From Lachnospiraceae bacterium C1.1 (GTDB taxonomy: Bacteria; Bacillota; Clostridia; Lachnospirales; Lachnospiraceae), in assembly GCA_030434875.1 (NCBI GenBank), contig JAUISW010000001.1:1685501-1749500 (forward strand): a stretch of DNA of 64,000 bases, written 5' to 3'. This document shows, piece after piece, positions 27,669 to 37,474 of this stretch. Numbering within the stretch: position 1 is the first letter of the stretch; every line of letters begins with the position of its first letter. The translations under genes were made by a program, and so were the position numbers. The notes beneath the pieces are model-generated. The model was given only the letters and a program-made list of their open reading frames with translations, was not told where the DNA came from and made no database searches.

Positions 27669-29159
27669 CTATTCTAATACACCTTCATAGCATTCCCCGT
27701 TGCTGTACACCTTGTATGCGACCATACCCGATGTCGTCGTACCAAGCGCTATTTCAATGTTTCTATTTTCTCCCAAAACTAAATTTGAAACTGGTATCTT
27801 TCCAATTAAGAAACACTTAGTTATGTCCTTTGAATTTCCCTGATATACTTCTATATCTCTGTTATCTTTGCTTTCTGTAAGGGCATAGCTTCTTGGTTTT
27901 GAGAAAAGTCCATATCTCTGGTTTTTCTCAATTAGCTTGTCGAAATTAGCGCCAATTCTAACACCAATGGAGTAACTAAGTTTCTGAATGATTTTAATTC
28001 TATTACTATTCCGTACCTTCATTCCACAGTATATGCCCGCCCCATTACCAACCATTTTATTGATTTCAATATCATTGCATTCTTTCGGTTCTTTACCAAA
28101 TATCATTTTAAGAGTTTTCTTGACAATAAGCATATTGCTTGAACCGCCTACCAAAAGCACTTTATCAATATCCTCTGGATCTAATCCTTTATCTCCGCAA
28201 TTACATAGGGCGTCATCAACAGAATCTCGAATCTTTTCAAGTACTCTTTCTCCTCGCAGCCATGCTTCAATTTCTTCATTGCACACAGTAGTCTCTATAG
28301 GAATACCACTTATGTTTCCATCAAAATCCTCCTCATAATCCTCTTCCCAATATAATGATTCCTCTTTCATCTGAACGATTCTGCCATTCATGTCAATCTG
28401 AAATAGGAGACGCTGATTTTCATCATTAATCTCATTTATTATGATTCCTGCCTTTGCCGCAACTTTGTTCATTAAAATATCATCAATATATTGTCCACCA
28501 AAATCCTTAATGCCTTCTGTGTTTAGTACCTCAATTGACACTTGACCGTCTGTAGATTTTTCATAAGAGAATATTGTGATATCAAGTGTGCCGCCTCCAA
28601 AATCAAAGACCATTATTTTTTCACTATGTCCCATGGTTGAAGATTTCTGAAACAATCCATAGCTGATAGCAGCTGCCACAGGCTCTTCTATCAGATCCAT
28701 GACATTTAGTCCCGCCCTCTCTGCCGACCGTCTGATTTTCATCCTCTCCTTATTTCCATAAGCATACGGAACACTGATTACCACGCCATCAATATTTGCT
28801 CCACCGTTTTTTTCCGAAACTTTATCCTTAATATAAGTAAAAATATCAGTTGCCACATCTACAGGTGAGTAATTTGCGTTAAGTGCCGGAATATAATATT
28901 CCCAATTATCTCCGACAAACTTACGTTTTACGCCAAGTACACCATTTCTCGGATCAATGGAAGCACACTTTAATGCAGCCTTTCCTACCAGCTTGCTTCC
29001 GTTCTGACCGTAGTATATAACATTCGGAAATACCACCTTTCCCTCGTTGTAAGTCATAGGATCAAGGTATGACACCTCAGTAACTGAACCATCATTCTCA
29101 TTCCATCTGGTTACATAAATAGTACTTGTTCCAAAATCAATTCCCAGATAAATTGCCAT
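27669..29159 (-). CDS. Divergent Hsp70-type ATPase (Hsp70 C)
   Basis: The chosen start is the ATG at 29157-29159 (MAIYLGIDFG), overlapping the stop of the GrpE-like gene (ATGA); six more codons are open upstream. Hsp70 motifs: YLGIDFGTSTIYV, VVISVPYAYGNKE, MVFDFGGGTLDITIF and LLVGGSSNMLIVK. The substrate-binding domain is small and the lid is missing (497 residues in all). An acidic insertion (WEEDYEEDFDG) interrupts the middle of the ATPase domain. Translational coupling with the preceding exchange factor is strong evidence that the two act as a pair. Confidence 0.92.
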   Translation of the reverse strand: MAIYLGIDFGTSTIYVTRWNENDGSVTEVSYLDPMTYNEGKVVFPNVIYYGQNGSKLVGKAALKCASIDPRNGVLGVKRKFVGDNWEYYIPALNANYSPVDVATDIFTYIKDKVSEKNGGANIDGVVISVPYAYGNKERMKIRRSAERAGLNVMDLIEEPVAAAISYGLFQKSSTMGHSEKIMVFDFGGGTLDITIFSYEKSTDGQVSIEVLNTEGIKDFGGQYIDDILMNKVAAKAGIIINEINDENQRLLFQIDMNGRIVQMKEESLYWEEDYEEDFDGNISGIPIETTVCNEEIEAWLRGERVLEKIRDSVDDALCNCGDKGLDPEDIDKVLLVGGSSNMLIVKKTLKMIFGKEPKECNDIEINKMVGNGAGIYCGMKVRNSNRIKIIQKLSYSIGVRIGANFDKLIEKNQRYGLFSKPRSYALTESKDNRDIEVYQGNSKDITKCFLIGKIPVSNLVLGENRNIEIALGTTTSGMVAYKVYSNGECYEGVLE

Positions 29160-29950
29160 CAGTCTTTCCTCCTCCATATTCTGGCACAGCCGTCACAGAT
29201 TTTTACTCCATCGGTAAAAAAATATGGATATCTTCGAATTTCATCTATCTTGTCAAACTTCTGAAAGTCATTTGTGAAGTTTTCCGCTGAATCTGGTGTA
29301 GGTTCCATAAGCTCAGGATCCAAAGCATCTCCTACCCTTACAACTTTAGTCTCTACTCCATTTTCAGCCAGAAACTTATTAATCTCACGAATCACCATTT
29401 CATACACCGGACCCGCATTATTGCCGACGCGTTCATACAGACCATCAAACAGCACGATAATATATTTACCGATGATGTCCGAAAATAGTTGCCTGAGTTC
29501 ATCCTGTATTTCGCCTATTGTCGAAAGTTCTTTAAACTTCGACATTTGCCTCTTTCTTTGCGTCGAATACACATTTAGGCACTTATCAACTGCCATAGCA
29601 TAACCATCCAGGCTTTTCTTTGTCTCATCATCAAGCTCACCGTTTTTATCAAGCAGCTCGTCCATATTCCCGAGCAGTGTAGTCAGCCTTTCATCAAATA
29701 AATCGAGAATACCTGGCAAATCATCATAACAATTACAGTTTTTATAAATAGGTTCTACTTTTTTTTCGATAAAAAAAGCTTCTAACACACCAACCGACGC
29801 TTCATCCGTCGCGACTTCATTCTTAGTAATCCACTCTGGCACAATAATTCTAAGTTTAGATTGAAAAAAATCTCTAACTTCTTTCAGAAGTTTTTTGCTC
29901 TCCTGATGATCATATTCCTTATCCGCCTTAAATATCGTTAAATTCGCCAT
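29159..29950 (-). CDS. GrpE-like exchange factor with Cys pair (NEF 2)
   Basis: The 263-residue protein is mostly helical with a central coiled coil. It ends in NGVETKVVRVGDALDPELME followed by IDEIRRYPYFFTDGVKICDGCARIWR. The pattern (DPEL-ME, then I-EI-R-YPYF-DGVKI) follows the GrpE head (FDPxxHEAV ... TVxEVLRxGYxLNGRVLR). A terminal CDGC could bind a metal. The GGGAGG site and the ATGA overlap with the next Hsp70 gene show tight coupling. An 80-bp gap separates it from the previous gene, the largest inside the operon, without an obvious terminator. Confidence 0.6.
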   Translation of the reverse strand: MANLTIFKADKEYDHQESKKLLKEVRDFFQSKLRIIVPEWITKNEVATDEASVGVLEAFFIEKKVEPIYKNCNCYDDLPGILDLFDERLTTLLGNMDELLDKNGELDDETKKSLDGYAMAVDKCLNVYSTQRKRQMSKFKELSTIGEIQDELRQLFSDIIGKYIIVLFDGLYERVGNNAGPVYEMVIREINKFLAENGVETKVVRVGDALDPELMEPTPDSAENFTNDFQKFDKIDEIRRYPYFFTDGVKICDGCARIWRRKD

Positions 29951-30029
29951 ATCCTGTATCCTCCCTTTTTTATTCTAATGTCTTGTATCATCTACCGCAA
30001 AATGGCAGCTTTACTCTAATTATGTAGTT

Positions 30030-32867
30030 TTACTGTTCAAGCTTTGTCAGCAAAAACTGTTCCTCATCTACATTAAGCAAATCACCGTTAACCATTTTTA
30101 GGGCAATTGCCTTTGTCTTATCCTGCTTCATTGCAACAAGAGTATTGTATATATCGCCCACATCACTAATAGTTTCAAAAACCTCATGAATCAGTTCTGA
30201 AGATAATTCAGAGGCACTTTCTCTCTGATCACAAATCCATCCAAGTGCTAAAAGACAGCATGCAAGCTCTTCGCCACTAAGATTCCCTGACCGAACAACC
30301 TCACACAGCTTGGATACAATCCTACCTTCAGCCGATGCTGACAAAATCTTAATATCGGAGTCTTCTTTTCTAAGCGCTACACCAATTGCATATGAACTAA
30401 ATTGAATATTGTTTCCTAATCCACTAATGGATTTCTTTACATCAGCCTCAAATTCATCCTGTAGCCACTGTATATCTGTTCTGGTCTTGGCATGTGTATA
30501 TAGACAAGCCTGCAAATACCTTGTCGTGCCATGAAGAGAAGCCAATTTGCTCAGCTGATCCATGCTTGCACATATACTTAAAGCATATATTGCCTGAATA
30601 TTAGTTGAAATCTTTGGTCCTCCCCCCATTGAAAATCCGTTAATATCTGCACTTATTTGACTCATGCATGCCATAGCCAAGCGGCGTTTTTCTGATTCAT
30701 TCCAATTCTGTCCTACCTTTCTAGCTATCGTAAAAAGTCTCTGTCTTGGTTCCTCTGACGATACACTTTCAAGTGCTTCTAGGACCACCGAAGCAAATTC
30801 CTCTTTATTTCCAGCATTACATATACTGCTCACGCAAGCTGAAATACGCTTTGCTATATTACTTTTTTCCTGCTTATTACGGCATCGCTCGTAATTCTGA
30901 CAAAGTTGAAGCATATTATTAATTTCCTGCTTAGGCTGTAACATTGCACCATCAGGAGCTAAAATCTTGGTCTTAATCCTTGATTTTTCTCCATTATCTA
31001 TATCTATATCTGCATACCCTTCCTCTATTTTTTCCATTCCAGCATCATCCTTACTTGTCCATGCCTTCATAGTTATAACTTTGTTGCTACCCATATAAAT
31101 CTGAAAAGCAACAAAAGCGCCATTATAATAATGCTGATTGAAAGAAATATTTCCACTAGCAATTGTTCTATATGAACCATCCAAGTTCTGGCTCTTTATA
31201 GGTATTGCAATCATATTCTGACCAGGTTCAACCTTAAATCCTGTCATAATGTTGGACGTATATGGCAGCTCAGCTCCTGTCGGAATAATCTCATGGACAG
31301 CCCCATTTTTTACTCCAAGGTAAAGACAGTCGTTTAATATATTGCTGCCCCACTGTATTGCCATATGTGTAGTTACCGCAGATAAATTTTCCTTTGGAAC
31401 CATTCTTTCTTGAGAAGCATCTGTATTGTATGAATTTACATCAATATCACTACCTGTCTTTCCAAGAAGTTTCATATCATCCTGCATCTCTTCATATTTG
31501 TGAAGATAGTAATGATAAACTGCGGCTCCTCGCGCAACAGCCTGATCAGGATCAAGCGCTACTATAGGTTCAAACCCAAAGAACTCTTTTAACCTATCTG
31601 TAACCATGTAAAATTTTGACATGCCACCATTTACAATTACTGCATCTACGATTGCATCCTCAACGGACAGTTTATTAGCTGCTTTCTTCAAAACGTCCAA
31701 AATCGGATAAATAATATTTCTAGTATCTGTAATCTTTTCAATTTGTTTGTAATCATTATAAGAGAGATCAGGTGCCATAAAGACTGACAAAATTTTTTCT
31801 ACTTCTTCTTTTGTAAAGGTATCATCATATGAATAACCGATGCCGCCCATATTTCCACCTGTAGGAATTTCAATCTCATCTTCCGGATCATCCCAGCCAG
31901 AATTGTAATCATCTCCACATCTTTCGTTCAAATCCAGTTTCAAATGCTCAGCATAAACACGAAGCTGCGGCAGAATAACCTTTTCCTCTTTGCGAAGTTT
32001 TGCTACTACATCAGGATGGCTCGCATACTGTTTTAAGTATCTTTCAAACATTGTTTTGGCTATTTCTTCATCAAAATCATCGCCTCCAAGCAATGTATAT
32101 CTATTTGTAGCAATCTCATCTACTTTTAAGACGTCAGGATTATCTTCACGTCTCTTGATCTCATGCATCGTGATATCCAATGTACCGCCACCAAGGTCAA
32201 ATACTAGGACTCTTTTTTTCTCATTCAGATCCATTATTCTGTCTGGGATTTCACCATTATGAATCTGATTAATAAGGTCATAAATGACTGCATTAGGTTC
32301 TGAAAGAAGTACTGCTCTTTCACTTCCATCGACATTTTTAACCTTTATCCCAGCAAGTTCTGCTGCATCTCTTGTCGCTTTACACATGGCAGAATCAAAG
32401 TTTGCCGGTACGGTAATAACTGCATCTGTAATATCACACCGTTGGGTCTTTGATGCCTCACGAATCATATGTTTTAAAATTCTAGCAGATATTTCTGCAG
32501 GAGTCTTATCTGGTACATCTGTTGATAAGCCCTCAGCTACAGGCTTCCCCATCTGGCTTTTGATAGATTTGGCTACCAAATGAGGTCGCAAGGGATATTG
32601 CATCTTTGCAAAGTCACCAACAAGAGGTTCGTAATTTTTCTCTTGCCTATAATAAACGCAAGATGGTAGCGTTGGCTTTTTCATATTTGTCAGTTTTGCC
32701 TCACCTGACATAAGATTGTACATATCTACAGCACGCTGTATTTCGACAACCTTGCTTACTATATCACCATTTCTTTTTTCATTAATAATAGCAAGCACAG
32801 AGTTTGTTGTACCAAGGTCAATACCTACACAAAGATCATTGTGTCCCTCAAGCTTCAAATCAGCCAT
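30030..32867 (-). CDS. Large Hsp70-type ATPase with C-terminal helical extension (Hsp70 B)
   Basis: Residues 12-450 carry the Hsp70 ATPase motifs (CVGIDLGTTNSVLAII, AVITVPANFDSAM, LVFDLGGGTLDITMHEI, VIVNGGMSKFYMV). A beta-sandwich-like region follows (about 500-640). The last 300 residues are helical and repeat-like, rich in Ala, Cys and Leu (CLLALGWICDQRES), reminiscent of HEAT repeats. At 945 residues it is far larger than DnaK. Its start overlaps the stop of the GrpE-like gene (TAATG) with an AAGGAG site inside that gene. The helical extension may recognise the signal or client; this is inference. Confidence 0.92.
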   Translation of the reverse strand: MADLKLEGHNDLCVGIDLGTTNSVLAIINEKRNGDIVSKVVEIQRAVDMYNLMSGEAKLTNMKKPTLPSCVYYRQEKNYEPLVGDFAKMQYPLRPHLVAKSIKSQMGKPVAEGLSTDVPDKTPAEISARILKHMIREASKTQRCDITDAVITVPANFDSAMCKATRDAAELAGIKVKNVDGSERAVLLSEPNAVIYDLINQIHNGEIPDRIMDLNEKKRVLVFDLGGGTLDITMHEIKRREDNPDVLKVDEIATNRYTLLGGDDFDEEIAKTMFERYLKQYASHPDVVAKLRKEEKVILPQLRVYAEHLKLDLNERCGDDYNSGWDDPEDEIEIPTGGNMGGIGYSYDDTFTKEEVEKILSVFMAPDLSYNDYKQIEKITDTRNIIYPILDVLKKAANKLSVEDAIVDAVIVNGGMSKFYMVTDRLKEFFGFEPIVALDPDQAVARGAAVYHYYLHKYEEMQDDMKLLGKTGSDIDVNSYNTDASQERMVPKENLSAVTTHMAIQWGSNILNDCLYLGVKNGAVHEIIPTGAELPYTSNIMTGFKVEPGQNMIAIPIKSQNLDGSYRTIASGNISFNQHYYNGAFVAFQIYMGSNKVITMKAWTSKDDAGMEKIEEGYADIDIDNGEKSRIKTKILAPDGAMLQPKQEINNMLQLCQNYERCRNKQEKSNIAKRISACVSSICNAGNKEEFASVVLEALESVSSEEPRQRLFTIARKVGQNWNESEKRRLAMACMSQISADINGFSMGGGPKISTNIQAIYALSICASMDQLSKLASLHGTTRYLQACLYTHAKTRTDIQWLQDEFEADVKKSISGLGNNIQFSSYAIGVALRKEDSDIKILSASAEGRIVSKLCEVVRSGNLSGEELACCLLALGWICDQRESASELSSELIHEVFETISDVGDIYNTLVAMKQDKTKAIALKMVNGDLLNVDEEQFLLTKLEQ

Positions 32868-33957
32868 TATTTTTCTCCTTTACCTTAGGTCTTGAAATCT
32901 GTACTTCTTTGTCCTTATATACCCAGCCTGGAGAAACAACCTCAACTGTTTTCTTTTCATCAGGTGAGCTAAATGGAGTTCCCTCATAATTACAAAACTC
33001 CACATCCGATGCAATTACCTCTCTAATCGAGTTAATGCGCATAATTGGCTCTATGTGACTATCTCTTACAAACTGTATCAGTTTCTTTACCATAATCAAC
33101 AGTCCATTAATCTCTATCGGAAGCTCGTAGTTACTTTTTCTAAGTTCGTCTACTCCCTTACGTACTACGAGTAACTCGTCAAGTATACAGCCATATTTTT
33201 CAGAATTAAGTCGTGCAAAAAAGTCTGCAAGTTCCTTTACTTTACTTGCTTCAAGCTGTTCGGCAAACTCATCCTGTAAATCCTGAAGCATCGTATTGGT
33301 TCTATCAAGAGTGTTCTCGAGCTGCTCAACTCTTCTAAGCGCTTGTTCATAAGAAAGCTTACTTACAGTATCTTTTGACTGTTGCCTCTTTTTTGTATCA
33401 TGATACTGCGGAAAACCATACGCATCACATATAGCATCAGCTATATCATAAAAATAATACCTAGCGAGCGTATTACCCAGCAAATGTAATGAATCCACCT
33501 CATTAAAAAGATCGATTTCCGGATACCTTTCGTATATCATGATTGCAGCAATTCTTTCCTGCGAATCATGCCTCTTTCCATTTCTTAAAGCAGGCTCCTT
33601 ACGCTGCTTTTCAAAACAATCAAATGCCTCTCTCTTACCCTGAATTGCGCTGGCAAACTGTTCAACAACCCCATCTGCCCACTGTAACAATTCCTTTCTT
33701 TCATTGGGATTTGCCATTCTTCTGTTTCTAAATATTTGTATCACTTCATCCCCTGTCAAATCACAACCATATGTCTCATTCATAAGTATCGCAGTTTTGG
33801 TGGGTTCTATATCAAAATCTCTGCAAAGAAGAGAAAAAATACGATTCTCTACAACAATATCTTCCTTTATTCGACTCCCCCTTTTTATTTTTCGCTGCAT
33901 AGCCTCATGCATGCTATGAATAACTTCTTTGACCTTTGAATTATCAATGTTAATCAT
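32860..33957 (-). CDS. GrpE-like exchange factor with N-terminal helical domain (NEF 1)
   Basis: About 200 N-terminal residues form an unknown helical domain. A coiled coil (about 205-260, LEQLENTLDRT-type heptads) and a four-helix-like segment come next. The last 50 residues read FCNYEGTPFSSPDEKKTVEV then VSPGWVYKDKEVQISRPKV, which is clearly the GrpE beta-domain pattern (TVxEVLRPGWRYxDRVLRPAxV). This is the most convincing of the three GrpE-like proteins. It overlaps the 945-residue Hsp70 by 8 bp. Known GrpE function is ADP release from Hsp70; I infer the same here for the partner encoded next. Confidence 0.72.
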   Translation of the reverse strand: MINIDNSKVKEVIHSMHEAMQRKIKRGSRIKEDIVVENRIFSLLCRDFDIEPTKTAILMNETYGCDLTGDEVIQIFRNRRMANPNERKELLQWADGVVEQFASAIQGKREAFDCFEKQRKEPALRNGKRHDSQERIAAIMIYERYPEIDLFNEVDSLHLLGNTLARYYFYDIADAICDAYGFPQYHDTKKRQQSKDTVSKLSYEQALRRVEQLENTLDRTNTMLQDLQDEFAEQLEASKVKELADFFARLNSEKYGCILDELLVVRKGVDELRKSNYELPIEINGLLIMVKKLIQFVRDSHIEPIMRINSIREVIASDVEFCNYEGTPFSSPDEKKTVEVVSPGWVYKDKEVQISRPKVKEKNNG

Positions 33958-33993
33958 CTTTATCTATTGCTCCTGTCTTTTGTATGTATCGTA

Positions 33994-35142
33994 CTAAACC
34001 TGGTAAATCTCACTATCCTCTGCGAAAATGAACTGCGTCCTGCAATCACCATCGAGCATCATTTCCTGTTCAATCGTCTGGTCAAAAACAGAATTTTCCT
34101 TTCCGCAATGGACAATAACTGCTAGTTTTGGATTTAACTTTTTAATAAACATACTCATATCCGAAAAGTCCTCATGTAATGAGAAATCCACTCGCAAATT
34201 TCTGTATGCATTTGCATGGTCAGATTTCCTAGAAGTAATATAAATATGCGGTTCTCTCGGTATAAATTCTCCAATGGGTCTGTTATTCTGATTAAGAATA
34301 GGAACAGAAAGCCGTTCCATTTTCTCAATCATAGTCATTACAGACGCATCAAGGTAAATTGGCACCTGAGATGTATTCCACTCATTAAGTGCTTTCAAAA
34401 ACTCAATACCCTTGCTTAATTGTGATACCCGACAACATATTGACTGTCCATCCATTTCCACACACCTCAGTATGTAATTAATCTCCTTATACAAGGTATT
34501 TGATTTTTTTGAATACTCCGGATGTTTCGCATGTAGACCACACATTATCATTGTATCTATATTAAGACCCTCTGGTATGGTACACCCCTGTGTAAGCATC
34601 GTACTGCTTAAAGAATAATCTCCTGTATAAAGTACCTTTCTCTTCCCTATTTCAAACATCATCATCATAGCTCCGGGTATGTGGCCAGCTGGATAGAATG
34701 TTACCTTATATCTTCCGAAATCCATAGTCTGCATAAAACTAACAGGTGCCACTTTTTCAAGAAGGCTTTTTGCTGCCAGACGGGATTCCTCCTGATTGTT
34801 ATTGCTCCCTATAAAAGCTCGATCATACAACTGATAGCCTGCCAAAGCCCTGGTTATTTCTGTCATGTAAACAGATGCATGATCCGCCTCGCACATCAAA
34901 TTTAAGAGACTCCCAATATGATCCATATGAGCATGCGATATGAAAATCTGATTAATCTGACTCATGGACTGTACGAATGGTGATGTTTTCAAGCTATGAA
35001 AATCAGGTTTGAATTCTATATCTCCATCAACTCCCGTACCTGCATCCAATATCACATTTGCACCATTGATGTTCAAATAATAGCAGCTGGCACCAACTCG
35101 TTGACCGCCTCCCAAAGGGATAAATGTGATATTATTATTCAT
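33994..35142 (-). CDS. Metallo-beta-lactamase/beta-CASP nuclease
   Basis: The signature FISHAHMDHIG (HxHxDH, residues 70-75) with GHIPGAMMMM, LYTGDYS and a terminal VIVHCGKE supplies the metal ligands of a metallo-beta-lactamase fold. The segment DFSLHEDFSDMSMFIKKLNP corresponds to beta-CASP motif B (FSAHAD). This places it with CPSF73/RNase J-type RNases and DNA-end nucleases. At 382 residues it is shorter than RNase J and lacks its C-terminal domain. It lies second in the operon, between the PIN-containing Hsp70 and a GrpE-like gene, and is probably one of two nuclease activities in the system. It ends with TAG. Confidence 0.88.
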   Translation of the reverse strand: MNNNITFIPLGGGQRVGASCYYLNINGANVILDAGTGVDGDIEFKPDFHSLKTSPFVQSMSQINQIFISHAHMDHIGSLLNLMCEADHASVYMTEITRALAGYQLYDRAFIGSNNNQEESRLAAKSLLEKVAPVSFMQTMDFGRYKVTFYPAGHIPGAMMMMFEIGKRKVLYTGDYSLSSTMLTQGCTIPEGLNIDTMIMCGLHAKHPEYSKKSNTLYKEINYILRCVEMDGQSICCRVSQLSKGIEFLKALNEWNTSQVPIYLDASVMTMIEKMERLSVPILNQNNRPIGEFIPREPHIYITSRKSDHANAYRNLRVDFSLHEDFSDMSMFIKKLNPKLAVIVHCGKENSVFDQTIEQEMMLDGDCRTQFIFAEDSEIYQV

Positions 35143-35173
35143 GTTCTCCTCCCTATGGTTCTAACAGGTTACA

Positions 35174-37453
35174 TTACATCATACTTTGACGATTGATAGA
35201 CATGTTTCCTTTGTCTACGATGGCTCCGTCTTTCTTGATAAGAGTAACATCCGTCTTCAGTTCATACTGTTTTGTTATTTCAAATCTAACAACAACGTCA
35301 ACTTCGTCAATTTTCATCGGAGGTATATTAGTCATGATTAACTCATCCAAGTATTCCACCCCTGGATCATAAGTCTTCTGTGCTTCCTGTGCCTCACTAT
35401 TACGAGAAAGAACTTTTATGTTAAGTTGCGCCTGCTCATCCTCAACAAGTGAATACTTCTTTTCTGCTGTTGCCGGAAGAGTTGTTCCTGCTGGAATAAT
35501 GCAACTGTAGTTCCACTTCTCAAGAGCTACACCGAAATCCTCGTAGGTCATATCAAATACCTGCGGCTGCATCTTAATCAGATGATTCTCACCAAACATA
35601 TAATCTGCAATTATAGCAGCACCTTCTGCAATAAGTGTTGCTGCATTCTTATCCGCGGATGGCTTTCTTCCAAAATAGCGCTCTACCTGTTCGTTGATGC
35701 ATGGAATTAGAGACGTACCACCGGCAAGAATAATGTTATCTACATCTGAAATCATCATGTCTGCCTTGCTTAAACCATTGTTCATCTCTGCGATAGTCTG
35801 GTTTATAGTCGGCTTAATAATGCTTTCAAACTCCTGACGACTAAGATCAATAAACACCGACTTCTGCTCATCATCCGAAATATAAATATCCATTAACGTC
35901 ATTGTAGTATTCTCACTGGCACTCAGCTCCATCTTACAGTTTTCAGCAGCCCAGTAGATTGTCTTGACATTATAAACATAGTGCTCATTGTTCAGCTCGG
36001 AATCTTCTTCAGAATACATTGACAAATCATAGTGGTCTTCGAGGTAGTCGTATACATATTCTTCAACTTTCTGAGTCAAATCCTCACCACCAAGTTTGGA
36101 ATTACCCGCTGTGGCACAAACCTCAAAGTTTCCCTCTCCATCAGATTTAATAATTGATACATCAAAAGTCCCTCCGCCAAAATCATAAATAAAAGTCGAG
36201 GTTTCATCATTAGCATCAATGTTATAGGCAATTGCCGCTGCTGTAGGTTCCTTCTCAATATGAATTTCTGTAAAGCCTGCGTCCAGCCCTGCTTTCCTTG
36301 TGTTTTCTATTTCTACTATATTAAAGGTCGCAGGAACAGTAATAACAGCTTTGCTGACAGTTTCCTTTATGGATTTCTCTGCTTCCTGCTTCAGATATCT
36401 TAAAAACATAGTAGTTGCCTCTGTACCAGTCAGTTCAAATTCATCATACTTAGATTCATTTAGTCTTTGTGTATTGAATTCTTTTAATGATACTCCATGA
36501 ACCCCAACAAACGAAGCCTTTAGCTTAGCAAGTCTGTTATCAGATGAAATCAAGGTAACATTTTGTTCCTTATACTTAAGAGCTATGCTCAAAATTTTGT
36601 TGTCATTATTTGCGTTGTTAAAGTCTTCCGAAAAATTCTTAAAGAAATCCTCTGGAAGAATAGATATATCAGATTCGACGAACTGGATGACATCGTGATG
36701 ACTTGTGATTTCTTCAAGAGCTCTTTCTGCAGAGTATTTGGTATTAATATCACTTACTCTGTACTCAAGCTCCTGTTCAACAGTAATCGGTAATATTATC
36801 ACATCCGTTTCTGAGAAGCATTCTAATATTTCCGGCTGATCAATAAAAACATTTGTATCAATGACATAATATCTTCTACCATCTTTCCCCACATGTCCAA
36901 CCTTAGGAAGTCGCACTTTTATCCTGTCAGAATCTGTACGAAGATGCTTTTTAAAGAGTGAAATAGCTGCGCCCTGACTCATAGCCTTAGCGTAAGACTT
37001 AGCTTTCTTCCCGTAGAAAACAGTATCCTTGTCTTTAAAAAAGATAAATGAAGGAATGAGAATCTCATTCTTTACTTTTAAAAACTTTACTGCACCATTT
37101 TTATCAATATATGCAATTACGGAGTTCGTTGTACCTAAATCGATACCGATTGCTCGACCTGAAAAATCATTGCCTTCTTCCTCTGACTCAGCTTTTTCAT
37201 TGTCTTCATCATTCTCAGATTCGCTATCAGAAGAATTGGTAGTTCTTGAATCATTTTCTGGCTCTGGTCTTTCAAAATCAAAACCTCCATCCGAATCATA
37301 TTCTTCTTCGGAAAAATCGGACGGTGTCTCTGCATCTTCTTCTGAGTAAGATTCCTGTGAAGAATTATCTTCATCTACTTCAGGATCCACATCAAAAAAT
37401 AGCTCATCATCGTCCTCAAAGTCTTCTGGGTTAAATCCAAATTTATCTTCCAT
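35174..37453 (-). CDS. Hsp70 with a PIN nuclease domain inserted in its ATPase domain (Hsp70 A)
   Basis: The start is ATG at 37451-37453 (MEDKFGFN), seven bases after AAGGAG; seven further codons are open upstream. Residues 1-97 are an acidic, disordered tail. The Hsp70 ATPase begins at IGIDLGTTNSVIAYI (about 102) and pauses after LFKKHLRT (about 172). Residues 195-325 are a PhoH/VapC-type PIN domain: YVIDTNVFI (Asp199), TVEQELE (Glu226), NNDNKILSIA (Asp284) and LISSDNRLAK (Asp305). The ATPase then resumes (ELTGTEATTMF, VITVPATFN, FIYDFGGGTFDVSII, ILAGGTSLIP) and a beta substrate domain ends the protein. All four acidic PIN residues are kept, so RNase activity gated by Hsp70 conformation is plausible. 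Confidence 0.9.
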   Translation of the reverse strand: MEDKFGFNPEDFEDDDELFFDVDPEVDEDNSSQESYSEEDAETPSDFSEEEYDSDGGFDFERPEPENDSRTTNSSDSESENDEDNEKAESEEEGNDFSGRAIGIDLGTTNSVIAYIDKNGAVKFLKVKNEILIPSFIFFKDKDTVFYGKKAKSYAKAMSQGAAISLFKKHLRTDSDRIKVRLPKVGHVGKDGRRYYVIDTNVFIDQPEILECFSETDVIILPITVEQELEYRVSDINTKYSAERALEEITSHHDVIQFVESDISILPEDFFKNFSEDFNNANNDNKILSIALKYKEQNVTLISSDNRLAKLKASFVGVHGVSLKEFNTQRLNESKYDEFELTGTEATTMFLRYLKQEAEKSIKETVSKAVITVPATFNIVEIENTRKAGLDAGFTEIHIEKEPTAAAIAYNIDANDETSTFIYDFGGGTFDVSIIKSDGEGNFEVCATAGNSKLGGEDLTQKVEEYVYDYLEDHYDLSMYSEEDSELNNEHYVYNVKTIYWAAENCKMELSASENTTMTLMDIYISDDEQKSVFIDLSRQEFESIIKPTINQTIAEMNNGLSKADMMISDVDNIILAGGTSLIPCINEQVERYFGRKPSADKNAATLIAEGAAIIADYMFGENHLIKMQPQVFDMTYEDFGVALEKWNYSCIIPAGTTLPATAEKKYSLVEDEQAQLNIKVLSRNSEAQEAQKTYDPGVEYLDELIMTNIPPMKIDEVDVVVRFEITKQYELKTDVTLIKKDGAIVDKGNMSINRQSMM

Positions 37454-37474
37454 ATTTTTTCTCCTTTTATACAA

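Noticed and set aside
29951..30029. Possible operon break inside the chaperone operon
   Set aside because: The 79-bp gap has neither a stable hairpin with U-run nor a convincing promoter; the genes on both sides form exchange-factor/Hsp70 pairs of the same type.
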